Part shown: piece after piece, positions 49,465 through 57,390 of the stretch
Layout of the letters: every line of letters begins with the position of its first letter
Position numbering within the stretch: position 1 is the first letter of the stretch
DNA from: Bacillota bacterium
Lineage (GTDB): Bacteria > Bacillota > Clostridia > Christensenellales > CAG-138
NCBI GenBank assembly: GCA_023390655.1
Contig: JAEWCL010000026.1
Span: 1 to 64,000 of the forward strand
Direction: 5' to 3'
DNA length: 64,000 bases
Notes under the pieces: model-generated
The model's database searches: none
Told to the model about the DNA's origin: nothing
Seen by the model: only the letters and a program-made list of their open reading frames with translations
Made by a program: the position numbers and the translations under genes

Positions 49465-51435
49465 ATGAAACTTCGTGCCGCAACGTGCCTTTTGCTTGCG
49501 CTTCTATTAATAAACGGCTGCGCAAAGCCGCAGCAGGTCCAAACGGAAACCCTGCTTCCCGGCTATAGCGCCGCGGGCTATACCGCAATCGGCGGCAGTG
49601 CCGAAGGCGTGGGCGACCTGAACCTGAAGACACTCTCGGTTTCGGAAGAAGCCGTGGAGGGCGTTACGGAGACCGTGCTGACCATGCGTTTTACCACCGG
49701 CAGCCGGATGTCCGGCGGCGCGCAGGAAACAGAGGGCAACGGCGTGCCCGTTTATTCCGTTTACACGCTCGACGCGCCCGCGCGGCTGATGCTTTCTTTT
49801 GACAACCTCGCCTACTGGGATTATACGCATGCGCTTGCCTGGGATGCGCAGCAGCTGTTGGGCACATTCCAATATGCGCTGTTTGAAAACCCGCGTGTGA
49901 ACATCTGCTTCCAGCTGGGCGGCCCCGTGGCGTTCAAGGCGGAAGAAGACGGAGATACGCTGACCCTGCGCCTGCGTCCGCGGGAAGCAACAGCGAACAC
50001 ACAATATTTTGTGACCATGCAGGCGTTTGACGACTATTGCGCAGGAAATGTTTCCGCGGAGATCGACGCTTCCCCCACCCTTTCAGGCGACTTTTCTAAC
50101 AAGCTCTTGATTTCCCCGCCGTTCCAGACCGAAGCGGAGGCAAAGACGTATCTCGAGAACGCGAAAACCACGTATCAGATTCCCGAGGAACACTATGCCG
50201 TTGTGCCGCTCGTTGGCAATCAGCTGCCTGATTTTAACGCGACGCTCAATTACCTGGCCGCAATAGAGACCCCTGCTGTGCGGCTGTTGGACGGCGCAGA
50301 GCAAACGCTGCCGCTGCTTTCTCCGGATGGGCTATATCTGTGCGACCTTCCCAGCAACGAGGGTTTCCTGTGTAGCAGGGAGCTGCCCGCCGCACAGGGG
50401 GAAGCGCCCTACCAACAGCTTTACACCGTAAGGCCGGACGGGCAGTCGACGTTGGCAATGTCCTTTGAGTTTTCCGCCATTGAAAAAGCCCAGTATTCGC
50501 CGGACGGGCGCAAGCTTGCGGTGCTTGAGCGCACCAGCGACAGCACCCACTTGTATGTGTTTGACGCGGATACCTATGAGCTCTTAAACGATCTTTCCGA
50601 GATGGGCTTTGGCGGCAACACCAGTACGTTTATCTGGAACACGCTGGGCACTACCATCTATGCCGTCACGGGCGTATCCGGCATTGAGCTGCACCAGTTC
50701 GATTATTCCATCCCCGATGAAGCCAGCCGCCACAGCCTTGTGGACCGCAACAGCGTGGATGAAGGCTCCTTAGGCTTTTATGACGGGGAACTGTATTTTG
50801 CGCATGCCACCATGGAGGGTGGCTCCACGCTTTACCGCATCAAGCCCGAAGGCGGCATCCGCAAGCCTTTCCGCAGCGGCAGCCGGTTTGTCATCTCCTC
50901 GGATGCGCGTTATATGGCAATCGTGGAATCGAGCGAAGGTACCACAGCCACCAAGGGAAGCGCCCTGACGCTATATGAAACGGCCACCGGAAATACCCTC
51001 ACCGTGACCGACGCATTCTACCCGTATGACGCCTTGTTCTCCAAGGACTGCACGAAGCTCTACTACATCGAAAGCCGGATTTCCGGCGGCCAGACGGAGG
51101 ACGATACGGCGACCGGGGACGATGCTGCAGATAGCGCCGACGATACCGCGACGCCCGCCCCGGAAAGCAGCAAAGCGCCCTCGGGCACGCCGGATGCCGC
51201 CGCTTCTTCCGATCCGTATCCCTATACGCTGTGGGTATATGATATCGCCACCGGTAAAAGCGAGCGCTTGCTTGACCTTTCTGCGCCCGAGCTTTATGCC
51301 GGCGGCAGCGCTTCCTCCCTCATTCTCAACTGCTATGAGGCGGATGAGGGCGGCGGCACTCGCATCCGCGCGGCCTACCGGCTGGACCTAAATGCATTGC
51401 AAAGCGCCGCGCCCTCGCCAACACCCGCGCAATAA
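49465..51435 (+). CDS. Beta-propeller lipoprotein
   Basis: The 656-residue product has a lipoprotein signal (lipobox INGC, Cys about residue 19). A beta-rich domain follows, then TolB/WD40-like propeller units from about residue 280 (LLSPDGLYLCDLPS, AQYSPDGRKLAVLE, TFIWNTLGTTIYAVTG, RFVISSDARYMAIVE, DALFSKDCTKLYYIE). An acidic, low-complexity linker (about 545-590) precedes the last blade. The binding partner is unknown. AAGGAG precedes ATG 49465. Its promoter seems to be supplied by the repeat at 49298-49414. A GNAT gene follows after 12 bases. Confidence 0.8.
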   Translation: MKLRAATCLLLALLLINGCAKPQQVQTETLLPGYSAAGYTAIGGSAEGVGDLNLKTLSVSEEAVEGVTETVLTMRFTTGSRMSGGAQETEGNGVPVYSVYTLDAPARLMLSFDNLAYWDYTHALAWDAQQLLGTFQYALFENPRVNICFQLGGPVAFKAEEDGDTLTLRLRPREATANTQYFVTMQAFDDYCAGNVSAEIDASPTLSGDFSNKLLISPPFQTEAEAKTYLENAKTTYQIPEEHYAVVPLVGNQLPDFNATLNYLAAIETPAVRLLDGAEQTLPLLSPDGLYLCDLPSNEGFLCSRELPAAQGEAPYQQLYTVRPDGQSTLAMSFEFSAIEKAQYSPDGRKLAVLERTSDSTHLYVFDADTYELLNDLSEMGFGGNTSTFIWNTLGTTIYAVTGVSGIELHQFDYSIPDEASRHSLVDRNSVDEGSLGFYDGELYFAHATMEGGSTLYRIKPEGGIRKPFRSGSRFVISSDARYMAIVESSEGTTATKGSALTLYETATGNTLTVTDAFYPYDALFSKDCTKLYYIESRISGGQTEDDTATGDDAADSADDTATPAPESSKAPSGTPDAAASSDPYPYTLWVYDIATGKSERLLDLSAPELYAGGSASSLILNCYEADEGGGTRIRAAYRLDLNALQSAAPSPTPAQ

Positions 51436-51447
51436 CAGGAGCACAGG

Positions 51448-52218
51448 ATGGAACAGGTACCGCAAAACGCAATGGCAAGCATTGCGCCATTGTTTGCAGG
51501 CTGGGAGGAAACGCCCATATATTCCTGCCTGCAGGGATATATGGGCAACGCATGGGCGGATTCCCTTACCTCGCCCGCTTCGGCGCAGATCATCGCAGGT
51601 GATTTTTGCTGTTTTGCGGGCAAGCCCGATGTTTCCCTTGTGCGCAATATTCCGGAAGATTTCTCCTCCAAAGAGATTTTGATGATCCCCGAGCACGAAG
51701 GCTGGGGCAGGCTGATCGAAGACCTGTATCCGGACAGATATGAAAAGATTCTCCGATATGCTATCAAAAAAGAGCCGGACGTCTTCGACCGTGATGCCCT
51801 GGAGCAGTACTGCAGCGCATTGCCTGCGGGCTTTACGCTGCGTACGATGGACGAGGCGCTCTATGATCGGGCAAAGACGGAAGGCTGGTCCAAAGATTTC
51901 TGCGCACAATTTCCGACCTATGCCGCATTTCAATCGCACGGCCTGGGCGTCATGGCGCTGTATGGCGATACCCCTGTTTCCGGCGCCGCCTCCTACACCG
52001 TATATGATAGAGGCATTGAAATCGAGGTGGATACGCAGCGCGACTTCCGACGCAAAGGACTTGCGCTTGCCTGTGCTGCAAAACTGATCCTCCTCTGCCT
52101 GGAGAGAGGCCTCTATCCAAGCTGGGACGCGCACGATCTAAGATCCGTAGCGTTGGCGGAAAAGCTTGGCTACCACATGGATAAGGCCTATGTGACTTAC
52201 GTGGTTTCCACAAAATAA
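51448..52218 (+). CDS. GNAT family N-acetyltransferase (ZmaR-like)
   Basis: The 256-residue product has an N-terminal alpha/beta half of the GNAT_acetyltr_2 type and a C-terminal GNAT half with the acetyl-CoA site IEIEVDTQRDFRRKGLALACAAKLI (given as residues about 186-210; key Q/R-x-x-G/A is R-R-K-G-L-A) and SVALAEKLGY. Related enzymes include the zwittermicin A resistance protein. The substrate is unknown. It is 12 bases after the propeller lipoprotein and probably co-transcribed. Confidence 0.85.
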   Translation: MEQVPQNAMASIAPLFAGWEETPIYSCLQGYMGNAWADSLTSPASAQIIAGDFCCFAGKPDVSLVRNIPEDFSSKEILMIPEHEGWGRLIEDLYPDRYEKILRYAIKKEPDVFDRDALEQYCSALPAGFTLRTMDEALYDRAKTEGWSKDFCAQFPTYAAFQSHGLGVMALYGDTPVSGAASYTVYDRGIEIEVDTQRDFRRKGLALACAAKLILLCLERGLYPSWDAHDLRSVALAEKLGYHMDKAYVTYVVSTK

Positions 52219-52226
52219 TTTGCAGC

Positions 52227-52254
52227 AAAAGCGGGCAGTTTCACTGCCCGCTTT
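52227..52254. terminator. Terminator between the GNAT gene and spoVAE
   Basis: AAAGCGGGCAG and CTGCCCGCTTT pair around TTTCA between convergent genes; T-rich on the plus-strand side (CTATTT). Confidence 0.88.
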
Positions 52255-52286
52255 CTATTTGATCGCAATTGTTGCTTTATATGCTT

Positions 52287-52649
52287 CTATTTCTTCGTTT
52301 TCGGCCTGAACAGCACGGCGCAGAGGTACCCAAATACGATTGCTGCCGTAATACCGCCCGCCGTACCCGTAATGCCCCCGGTAAACGCGCCCAGTACGCC
52401 GCTTTCCTTTGCCCCTTCCACAGCGCCCTTGCAGAGCGCGTAGCCAAAACCTGTCAGCGGTACGGTAGCGCCCGCTCCCGCAAGCTCCACCAGCGGTTCA
52501 TATAGGCCAAGCGCCGTTAAAAAAACGCCCGCCGTCACAAACAGCACAAGCACGCGCGCCGGCGTCATCCTCGTCAGGCTGATGAGCAGCTGGCCGATCA
52601 CGCAGAGCGCTCCGCCAATGAGGAATACCATCAGATAGTCAAAAAACAT
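52287..52649 (-). CDS. spoVAE: Stage V sporulation protein AE
   Basis: The 120-residue membrane protein matches SpoVAE: FLIGGALCVIGQLLI, GVFLTALGLYEPLVELAGAGATVPLTGFGYALCKGA and a C-terminal Gly-rich hydrophobic part. With SpoVAC and SpoVAD it forms the forespore inner-membrane channel that moves dipicolinic acid. ATG 52649 is chosen over a TTG six bases upstream. It lies six bases after spoVAD and ends the operon. Confidence 0.94.
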   Translation of the reverse strand: MFFDYLMVFLIGGALCVIGQLLISLTRMTPARVLVLFVTAGVFLTALGLYEPLVELAGAGATVPLTGFGYALCKGAVEGAKESGVLGAFTGGITGTAGGITAAIVFGYLCAVLFRPKTKK

Positions 52650-52655
52650 ACGCAA

Positions 52656-53705
52656 TCAATCCCTCTCCAGAACAACAGCGTGCGCGATGCCGGGGATGCT
52701 TTCCCCCTGCATGGAGGAAGCAGGGCTCATCAGCGCTCCGGTGGCCATGAACAGCATGCGTTTCCATGTACCCTTTTCTAAAAGGTGCAACAGGTGCGCG
52801 CTCATGACCACCGCGGAACAGCCGCATCCGCTCCCGCCGCAGTTCACATTTTGCTGCTGCGCGTCAAACACGAGGTTGCCGCAGTCCAAATGCCGCGCCT
52901 CCACATCCAGCCCTTCGTCCATACACAGTTCACGGAACATTTCCGAGCCAAAGCTGCCAAGGTCGCCCGTGATGATCGCATCATAATAAGAAACCGGTCT
53001 TCCGGTATCCGTCAGGTGGGCAACAAGCGTGTTGCACGCCGCGGGCGCCATTGCGGCGCCCATATTGGAGGCGTCCGTAATCCCCATATCGATGACGGTA
53101 CCGATGGTGCCGCTCTCAATATGAATGTTGCGGAATACCGCGGGCCCCTTCTGTCCTTCCGTTACCGCCTCGGCGCTCACAATCATGGTACCTGCGCCCG
53201 TCACGGTGCGCTGCGCGGTCGGCGGGCTTGTCGTGCCCATTTCCAGCGGATAGCGGTACTGCCGCTCCGCCGTGGAAAAATGGCTCGACGCCGTGCAGGC
53301 GATGTGGTCTGCAAAACCGCCGTCGATGAGCATGCTGCCTACCAACAAGGACTCCGCCATGGTGGAACATGCCCCATACAGCCCCAGAAACGGGACACCA
53401 AGCTGCCGCGCCGCATAGTTGGCTGTAATGATCTGGTTCAATAAATCCCCGCCCAGCAGGCAGTTGAGCTTCTTTGTATCCCAATTGACCTTGGTGAGCG
53501 CGAGCCTGACGGATTGCTCAAACATCTTGCATTCCGCCTTTTCCCAGCTCTCCTCCCCCCAGGTATCGTCGGTAAGCACCATGTCGAATGCGGAGCCGAG
53601 CGGCCCTTTTCCTTCCACATCGCCTACGATGCTTGCGGTGCTCAAAATCCTGGGCTGATGCTCAAACACCACGGTATGTTCGCCACGTCTTTTTGACGCT
53701 GTCAT
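52656..53705 (-). CDS. spoVAD: Stage V sporulation protein AD
   Basis: The 349-residue protein has the thiolase-like fold of SpoVAD: LGGDLLNQIITANYAARQLGVPFLGLYGACSTMAES (span about 84-119), TASSHFSTAERQYR, and the C-terminal NCGGSGCGCSAVVMSAHLL. SpoVAD binds dipicolinic acid directly and is needed for its uptake into the spore. GGAGG precedes ATG 53705. It sits between spoVAC and spoVAE, the standard order. Confidence 0.96.
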   Translation of the reverse strand: MTASKRRGEHTVVFEHQPRILSTASIVGDVEGKGPLGSAFDMVLTDDTWGEESWEKAECKMFEQSVRLALTKVNWDTKKLNCLLGGDLLNQIITANYAARQLGVPFLGLYGACSTMAESLLVGSMLIDGGFADHIACTASSHFSTAERQYRYPLEMGTTSPPTAQRTVTGAGTMIVSAEAVTEGQKGPAVFRNIHIESGTIGTVIDMGITDASNMGAAMAPAACNTLVAHLTDTGRPVSYYDAIITGDLGSFGSEMFRELCMDEGLDVEARHLDCGNLVFDAQQQNVNCGGSGCGCSAVVMSAHLLHLLEKGTWKRMLFMATGALMSPASSMQGESIPGIAHAVVLERD

Positions 53706-53726
53706 TCGTTCCTCCGGTTCCTTACA

Positions 53727-54173
53727 TTATGAAAATAACAGGGACAACAGTCCCACGATGACGGAGCTTGTAATGCCGTACACCAATACCGGCCCTGCAA
53801 GGCTGAACAGCTTCGCGCCCACACCCAGCACATACCCCTCGGTTTTGTGTTCCATTGCGGGCGCGACAACGGAGTTTGCAAACCCGGTAATCGGCACAAC
53901 GGAGCCTGCGCCCGCAAAACTTCCGATTTTATCGTATATGCCCAGGCCCGTCAGAAAAGAGCCTAAAAACACCAATACGACTGCCGTATAGATTGCGACG
54001 TCTTCCTCGCTCAAATGAAGCCACGCTTCCCCCGTATTGTGGATGAGCTGGCCGATACAGCAAATGATGCCGCCTACAAGAAACGCTTTCAGGCACATGA
54101 TAAAGGTCTTGCTCTTTGGGGCGCGCTCCTTTACCATTGCCTGATAAGCCTGCGATTTACGATCGTTTTGCAC
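53727..54173 (-). CDS. spoVAC: Stage V sporulation protein AC
   Basis: The 148-residue membrane protein matches SpoVAC: FLVGGIICCIGQLIHNTGEAWL, FLTGLGIYDKIGSFAGAGSVVPITGFANSVVAPAMEHKTEG (spans about 31-52 and 92-132), a mechanosensitive channel needed for dipicolinic acid release. The start is GTG 54173 with GGAGG five bases upstream. It lies 24 bases after a 44-residue small gene. Confidence 0.95.
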   Translation of the reverse strand: MQNDRKSQAYQAMVKERAPKSKTFIMCLKAFLVGGIICCIGQLIHNTGEAWLHLSEEDVAIYTAVVLVFLGSFLTGLGIYDKIGSFAGAGSVVPITGFANSVVAPAMEHKTEGYVLGVGAKLFSLAGPVLVYGITSSVIVGLLSLLFS

Positions 54174-54197
54174 GAATTCCTCCTGAATTGCCGCGGG

Positions 54198-54332
54198 TCA
54201 CTCTTTGGTATCCGGGCGCTGCTGCCGTATCGGTTCTATATAGGGGTGGTAGCGCTGCTCCCGTTCGCCGGGTCCCATGGAGCCCGCGTTGCCATGCAGG
54301 TCCACAACAGGAAATGCCGTATATTTTCTCAT
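54198..54332 (-). CDS. 44-residue small protein in the spoVA operon
   Basis: The product begins MRKYTAFPVVDLHG and is soluble, rich in Arg, Pro and Gln (EREQRYHPYIEPIRQQRP). ATG 54332 overlaps the stop of the small membrane protein gene before it (ATGA), with GGAGGAG eleven bases upstream. The ORF ends 24 bases before spoVAC. No family was recognised. Its place in a sporulation operon suggests a spore role. Confidence 0.55.
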   Translation of the reverse strand: MRKYTAFPVVDLHGNAGSMGPGEREQRYHPYIEPIRQQRPDTKE

Positions 54333-54523
54333 CTTAGCAGTTTCTCCTCCATATGCAGATACGCCTCCACCGAGAGCGGCTGTCCGATGCTCGGGCCCTG
54401 TACCAGCCTCGCGTTCCTGTATGCGCCTTCCCCTCCCCTGGAGAGTAGCAATACGCTTGTGAGTACTGCGCCTACCGCAAGCAGCAGCAGCAATACGAGA
54501 ATCCATACTCTTTTTTTTGCCAT
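54329..54523 (-). CDS. 64-residue single-span membrane protein heading the spoVA operon
   Basis: The product has a basic start (MAKKR), one hydrophobic segment (about 6-28, WILVLLLLLAVGAVL) and a short exported tail ending MEEKLLR. ATG 54523 has a near-perfect AAAGGAGGTG site. A sigma-G-like promoter lies 22 bases upstream. It is coupled to the 44-residue gene. No family was recognised. Confidence 0.65.
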   Translation of the reverse strand: MAKKRVWILVLLLLLAVGAVLTSVLLLSRGGEGAYRNARLVQGPSIGQPLSVEAYLHMEEKLLR

Positions 54524-54544
54524 CCGGCACACCTCCTTTGCTCT

Positions 54545-54574
54545 TATCATGCACAAAAGGGTGCGTTTCTATGA
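54545..54574 (-). promoter_or_regulatory. Candidate sigma-G-type promoter of the spoVA operon
   Basis: On the minus strand TCATA (54570-54574), 18 bases, CATGATA (54545-54551). This fits the sigma-G pattern (GHATR, 18, CATWHTA) with one mismatch in each box, and the spoVA operon is a classic sigma-G target. Confidence 0.55.
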
Positions 54575-54670
54575 GCCAAAGCTGTCGGACGCTTCTTGTT
54601 TTGGATTGTCATGCTTGGCCTGCCACGCTTCAACGGGTATTTTGGTGATCTCAAAAATACCCGGACATAC

Positions 54671-54701
54671 AAAAAGAGGAGCAGCCTTTTTAGGCTTCTC
54701 C
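54671..54701 (-). terminator. Terminator of ftsA-ftsZ
   Basis: On the minus strand GGAGAAGCC and GGCTGCTCC pair with one mismatch around TAAAAA, then TCTTTTTG. Confidence 0.85.
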
Positions 54702-54726
54702 CCCTGGTTTTTCATCATGAAAAAGG

Positions 54727-55941
54727 TTATCTGTCGTTGTCCCGGTTCCTTAAGAAGCTGGGCACATCAAGATTGCTGTGCTTATCCCGCGGGACGTAGG
54801 TGCGGGGCGGCTCATCCTGCTGCGGCTCTTCCGGCCTGCGCTGCTGCGTGGGCACGATCGGCTGGCGCGGCGGCTGCCAGGGCGCCTGCGGCTCCTTGGG
54901 CGTGACAACGGAATTCAAAGGTTCGCTGCGCATATCCCTGACGGTAATCCGCTGGCGGGGCTGCTGCGGCGGCTGTTGTTCAAAATCGGAAACCGTTTCA
55001 AATCCGGTTGCGATCACGGTGATCCTGAGGCTGTCTCCCAGTTCTTCATCGATGCCGGCACCCCAGATGATGTTTGCATCCGGGTCGGCGGTCGCCTGAA
55101 TGAGCTCCGCCGCCTCATTGACTTCAAACAGCCCAAGGTCGGTGCCGCCGGTAATGTTCATCAGCACGCCCTTTGCGCCGTTGATGGTCGTTTCTAACAG
55201 CGGGCTTTCCACAGCCTGGCGCGCGGCTTCCACAGCACGCTTGTCGCCGGACGCGGAGCCGATGCCCATGTGCGCCATGCCCTTTTCCTTCATAATGGAG
55301 CGCACATCCGCAAAGTCCAAATTGATCATGCTCGGCACCGCAATGAGATCGCTGATACCCTGGATGCCCTGCCGCAAGACGTCGTCCGCTACACGCAGCG
55401 CATCAACCAGGCTTGAGGTTTTTACAACATCCAGCAGCCTGTCGTTGGGGATGGTGATGAGCGTATCCACAGCGGCCTTTAGCATCTGGATGCCGCCCTC
55501 GGCGTTGCGCATGCGCACCTTGCCTTCAAATTTAAAGGGCTTCGTCACGACGCCTACCGTTAAAATTCCCATCTGCTTGGCACATTCCGCAACAACGGCT
55601 GCAGCGCCCGTGCCTGTGCCGCCGCCCATGCCCGCCGTAATGAACACCAGATCCGCTCCCTTGAGCACTTCCGTGATCTGGTCGCGGCTTTCTTCCGCCG
55701 CCTTACGGCCAATCTCGGGATCGGCTCCCGCGCCAAGGCCTTTTGTCAGCTTTTCGCCGATCTGTATCTTCTGGTTGGCGCGCGAAAGATACAGCGCCTG
55801 CTTGTCCGTATTCACGGCGATAAATTCCACGCCGCGCAGGCCGTACTGTATCATACGGTTGACGGCATTGTTTCCCGCGCCGCCGACGCCTACCACTTTT
55901 AGCTGCGCAAATTGGCCGCTTTCAAAATCCATTTCCAACAT
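54727..55941 (-). CDS. ftsZ: Cell division protein FtsZ
   Basis: The 404-residue protein has the tubulin-type GTP site: LKVVGVGGAGNNAVNRMI, the T4 loop GGGTGTGAAAV, RSIMKEKGMAHMGIG, the T7 loop NIIWGAGIDEEL, and a disordered Gln/Pro-rich linker ending in the conserved peptide LDVPSFLRNR. It forms the division ring. ATG 55941 follows AAGGGGGAAG. It lies 100 bases after ftsA on the same strand and ends at a terminator. Confidence 0.98.
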   Translation of the reverse strand: MLEMDFESGQFAQLKVVGVGGAGNNAVNRMIQYGLRGVEFIAVNTDKQALYLSRANQKIQIGEKLTKGLGAGADPEIGRKAAEESRDQITEVLKGADLVFITAGMGGGTGTGAAAVVAECAKQMGILTVGVVTKPFKFEGKVRMRNAEGGIQMLKAAVDTLITIPNDRLLDVVKTSSLVDALRVADDVLRQGIQGISDLIAVPSMINLDFADVRSIMKEKGMAHMGIGSASGDKRAVEAARQAVESPLLETTINGAKGVLMNITGGTDLGLFEVNEAAELIQATADPDANIIWGAGIDEELGDSLRITVIATGFETVSDFEQQPPQQPRQRITVRDMRSEPLNSVVTPKEPQAPWQPPRQPIVPTQQRRPEEPQQDEPPRTYVPRDKHSNLDVPSFLRNRDNDR

Positions 55942-56041
55942 TCCGCTTCCCCCTTTGTCAAGGCCGGTTGAATAGCCTGCTATCAAAAATTGAATAAATT
56001 CATTTTACAACATTTCAGCGTACAGAACATGCCTTCGCCGC

Positions 56042-57220
56042 CTATTTCACAAAAAGTTCTTTTAATTTCTGCAGCATGCCGCCTTCGTTCTGTACATAGG
56101 TTTCCTCGTCGGCCGTGTGCAGCACAAACTCCATCGTGCCGAATACGCTTGCGTAGTTGGGCGAATTCATACGCGGCATCCATGGCATGTCTTTTCTGAC
56201 AGAAGCGCCCAGCATCTCTTCAAGATACTCGCGGCTGCCGCGCATCAGCGCGAGGCCGCCGCCTGTCAGGCAGATGGAAGGATGCTTGTCCGCATCGATG
56301 CCCATCTCCCGCATGGACTCGTCCACAAGGAAGCAGAGTTCTCTGGCGCGCTCTTCAATGATATATTGAATAGTCGCGCGTTCCACACTCTTTGTGCCCT
56401 CGGCGGTACGCAGCAATTCCACGCTGTCCTGATAATCCTGCGAAAATACGTACTTGCGCTTGACCTGCTCTGCCACCGTCTGCGTGACGGAAAGCCCGTA
56501 GGAAAGGTCGCCCGCAAACTGCATGCCGCCCAGTTCGATGGTGTCGGAAGCGACGATCGCGGAGTTAAATACAACGTTGACATCCGTGTGCGTATATCCG
56601 ACATCCAGCAGCACGCTCGGTTTGCGCCTGTCCTTTTCCGGGATGAGCATCAACGCCGACGCGAGCGAGGCGCTGATGCACACGCCTGCGTGCAGATGAA
56701 TCTGCTCAATGGCCTCCTGCACGGGCTTTAAAAAGTTCTCGCATACATATACGTGCGATACCATTGCCTCAATGCGGGAAGCGGATGCGTTTGCAGGCAG
56801 TTCAGCTTTCTGCGCGCCATCGAGCACAAAGGAATACGGCGTGCTGTGTATGAGCCTGCATCCTTCCGGCGGCTGCTTGGGAAGCGATGTATTAATTAGC
56901 ATGTCGATATCCGCGCCGGTTATGCGTTTTGGCGCAGAATCAAACGAAAGTGTACCCGTCCCGACAAAAAGCTGCGAGAATGGCGCAGGCACCGCAATAG
57001 ATACCTCGCGCAGTTTAAAACCGCATTCGCGCTGGGTTGCCTGAAGGCTTTCCATAATGGCGCGCTGCAGTTCCTTTATATTGGAAAACGCACCAAAACG
57101 ATAACCGGAATAATTTCTGACATCGGCGCCATAAACAATCAAGCCGTCCTGTCCGGCACGGCCCGCACACATGGTGACAACTTTGGAGCTGCCGATATCA
57201 AGTACCACTGCATGCTTCAA
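56042..57220 (-). CDS. ftsA: Cell division protein FtsA
   Basis: The 392-residue protein is an actin-fold FtsA: VVLDIGSSKVV, SVLLDVGYTHTDVNVV, ICLTGGGLALMRGSREYLEEML, and a C-terminal GMLQKLKELFVK amphipathic helix that could tether it to the membrane. It anchors FtsZ and recruits the divisome. The start is TTG 57220, eight bases from GGAGGA. The 1C domain (about 85-160) is present though divergent. A promoter with a palindromic spacer precedes it. Confidence 0.92.
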   Translation of the reverse strand: MKHAVVLDIGSSKVVTMCAGRAGQDGLIVYGADVRNYSGYRFGAFSNIKELQRAIMESLQATQRECGFKLREVSIAVPAPFSQLFVGTGTLSFDSAPKRITGADIDMLINTSLPKQPPEGCRLIHSTPYSFVLDGAQKAELPANASASRIEAMVSHVYVCENFLKPVQEAIEQIHLHAGVCISASLASALMLIPEKDRRKPSVLLDVGYTHTDVNVVFNSAIVASDTIELGGMQFAGDLSYGLSVTQTVAEQVKRKYVFSQDYQDSVELLRTAEGTKSVERATIQYIIEERARELCFLVDESMREMGIDADKHPSICLTGGGLALMRGSREYLEEMLGASVRKDMPWMPRMNSPNYASVFGTMEFVLHTADEETYVQNEGGMLQKLKELFVK

Positions 57221-57274
57221 CGGTGTTTCCTCCGCTTTTTGGTTCTATTAGGGGAACGATACGTACACAAAAAT

Positions 57275-57304
57275 AATATACCATATTTGGTATCCTTTGT
57301 GCAA
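57275..57304 (-). promoter_or_regulatory. ftsA promoter with a palindrome in the spacer
   Basis: On the minus strand TTGCAC (57299-57304), 18 bases, TATATT (57275-57280). The spacer holds the inverted repeat ATACCA/TGGTAT (57279-57294), a possible operator. Confidence 0.65.
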
Positions 57305-57390
57305 CGGGAGTACAAAATGTTCCATGCTGTTCCACATTTATCCATGCAAACTGGATAAACGACAACGTTTGACGGACAAAAAAACGTCTA

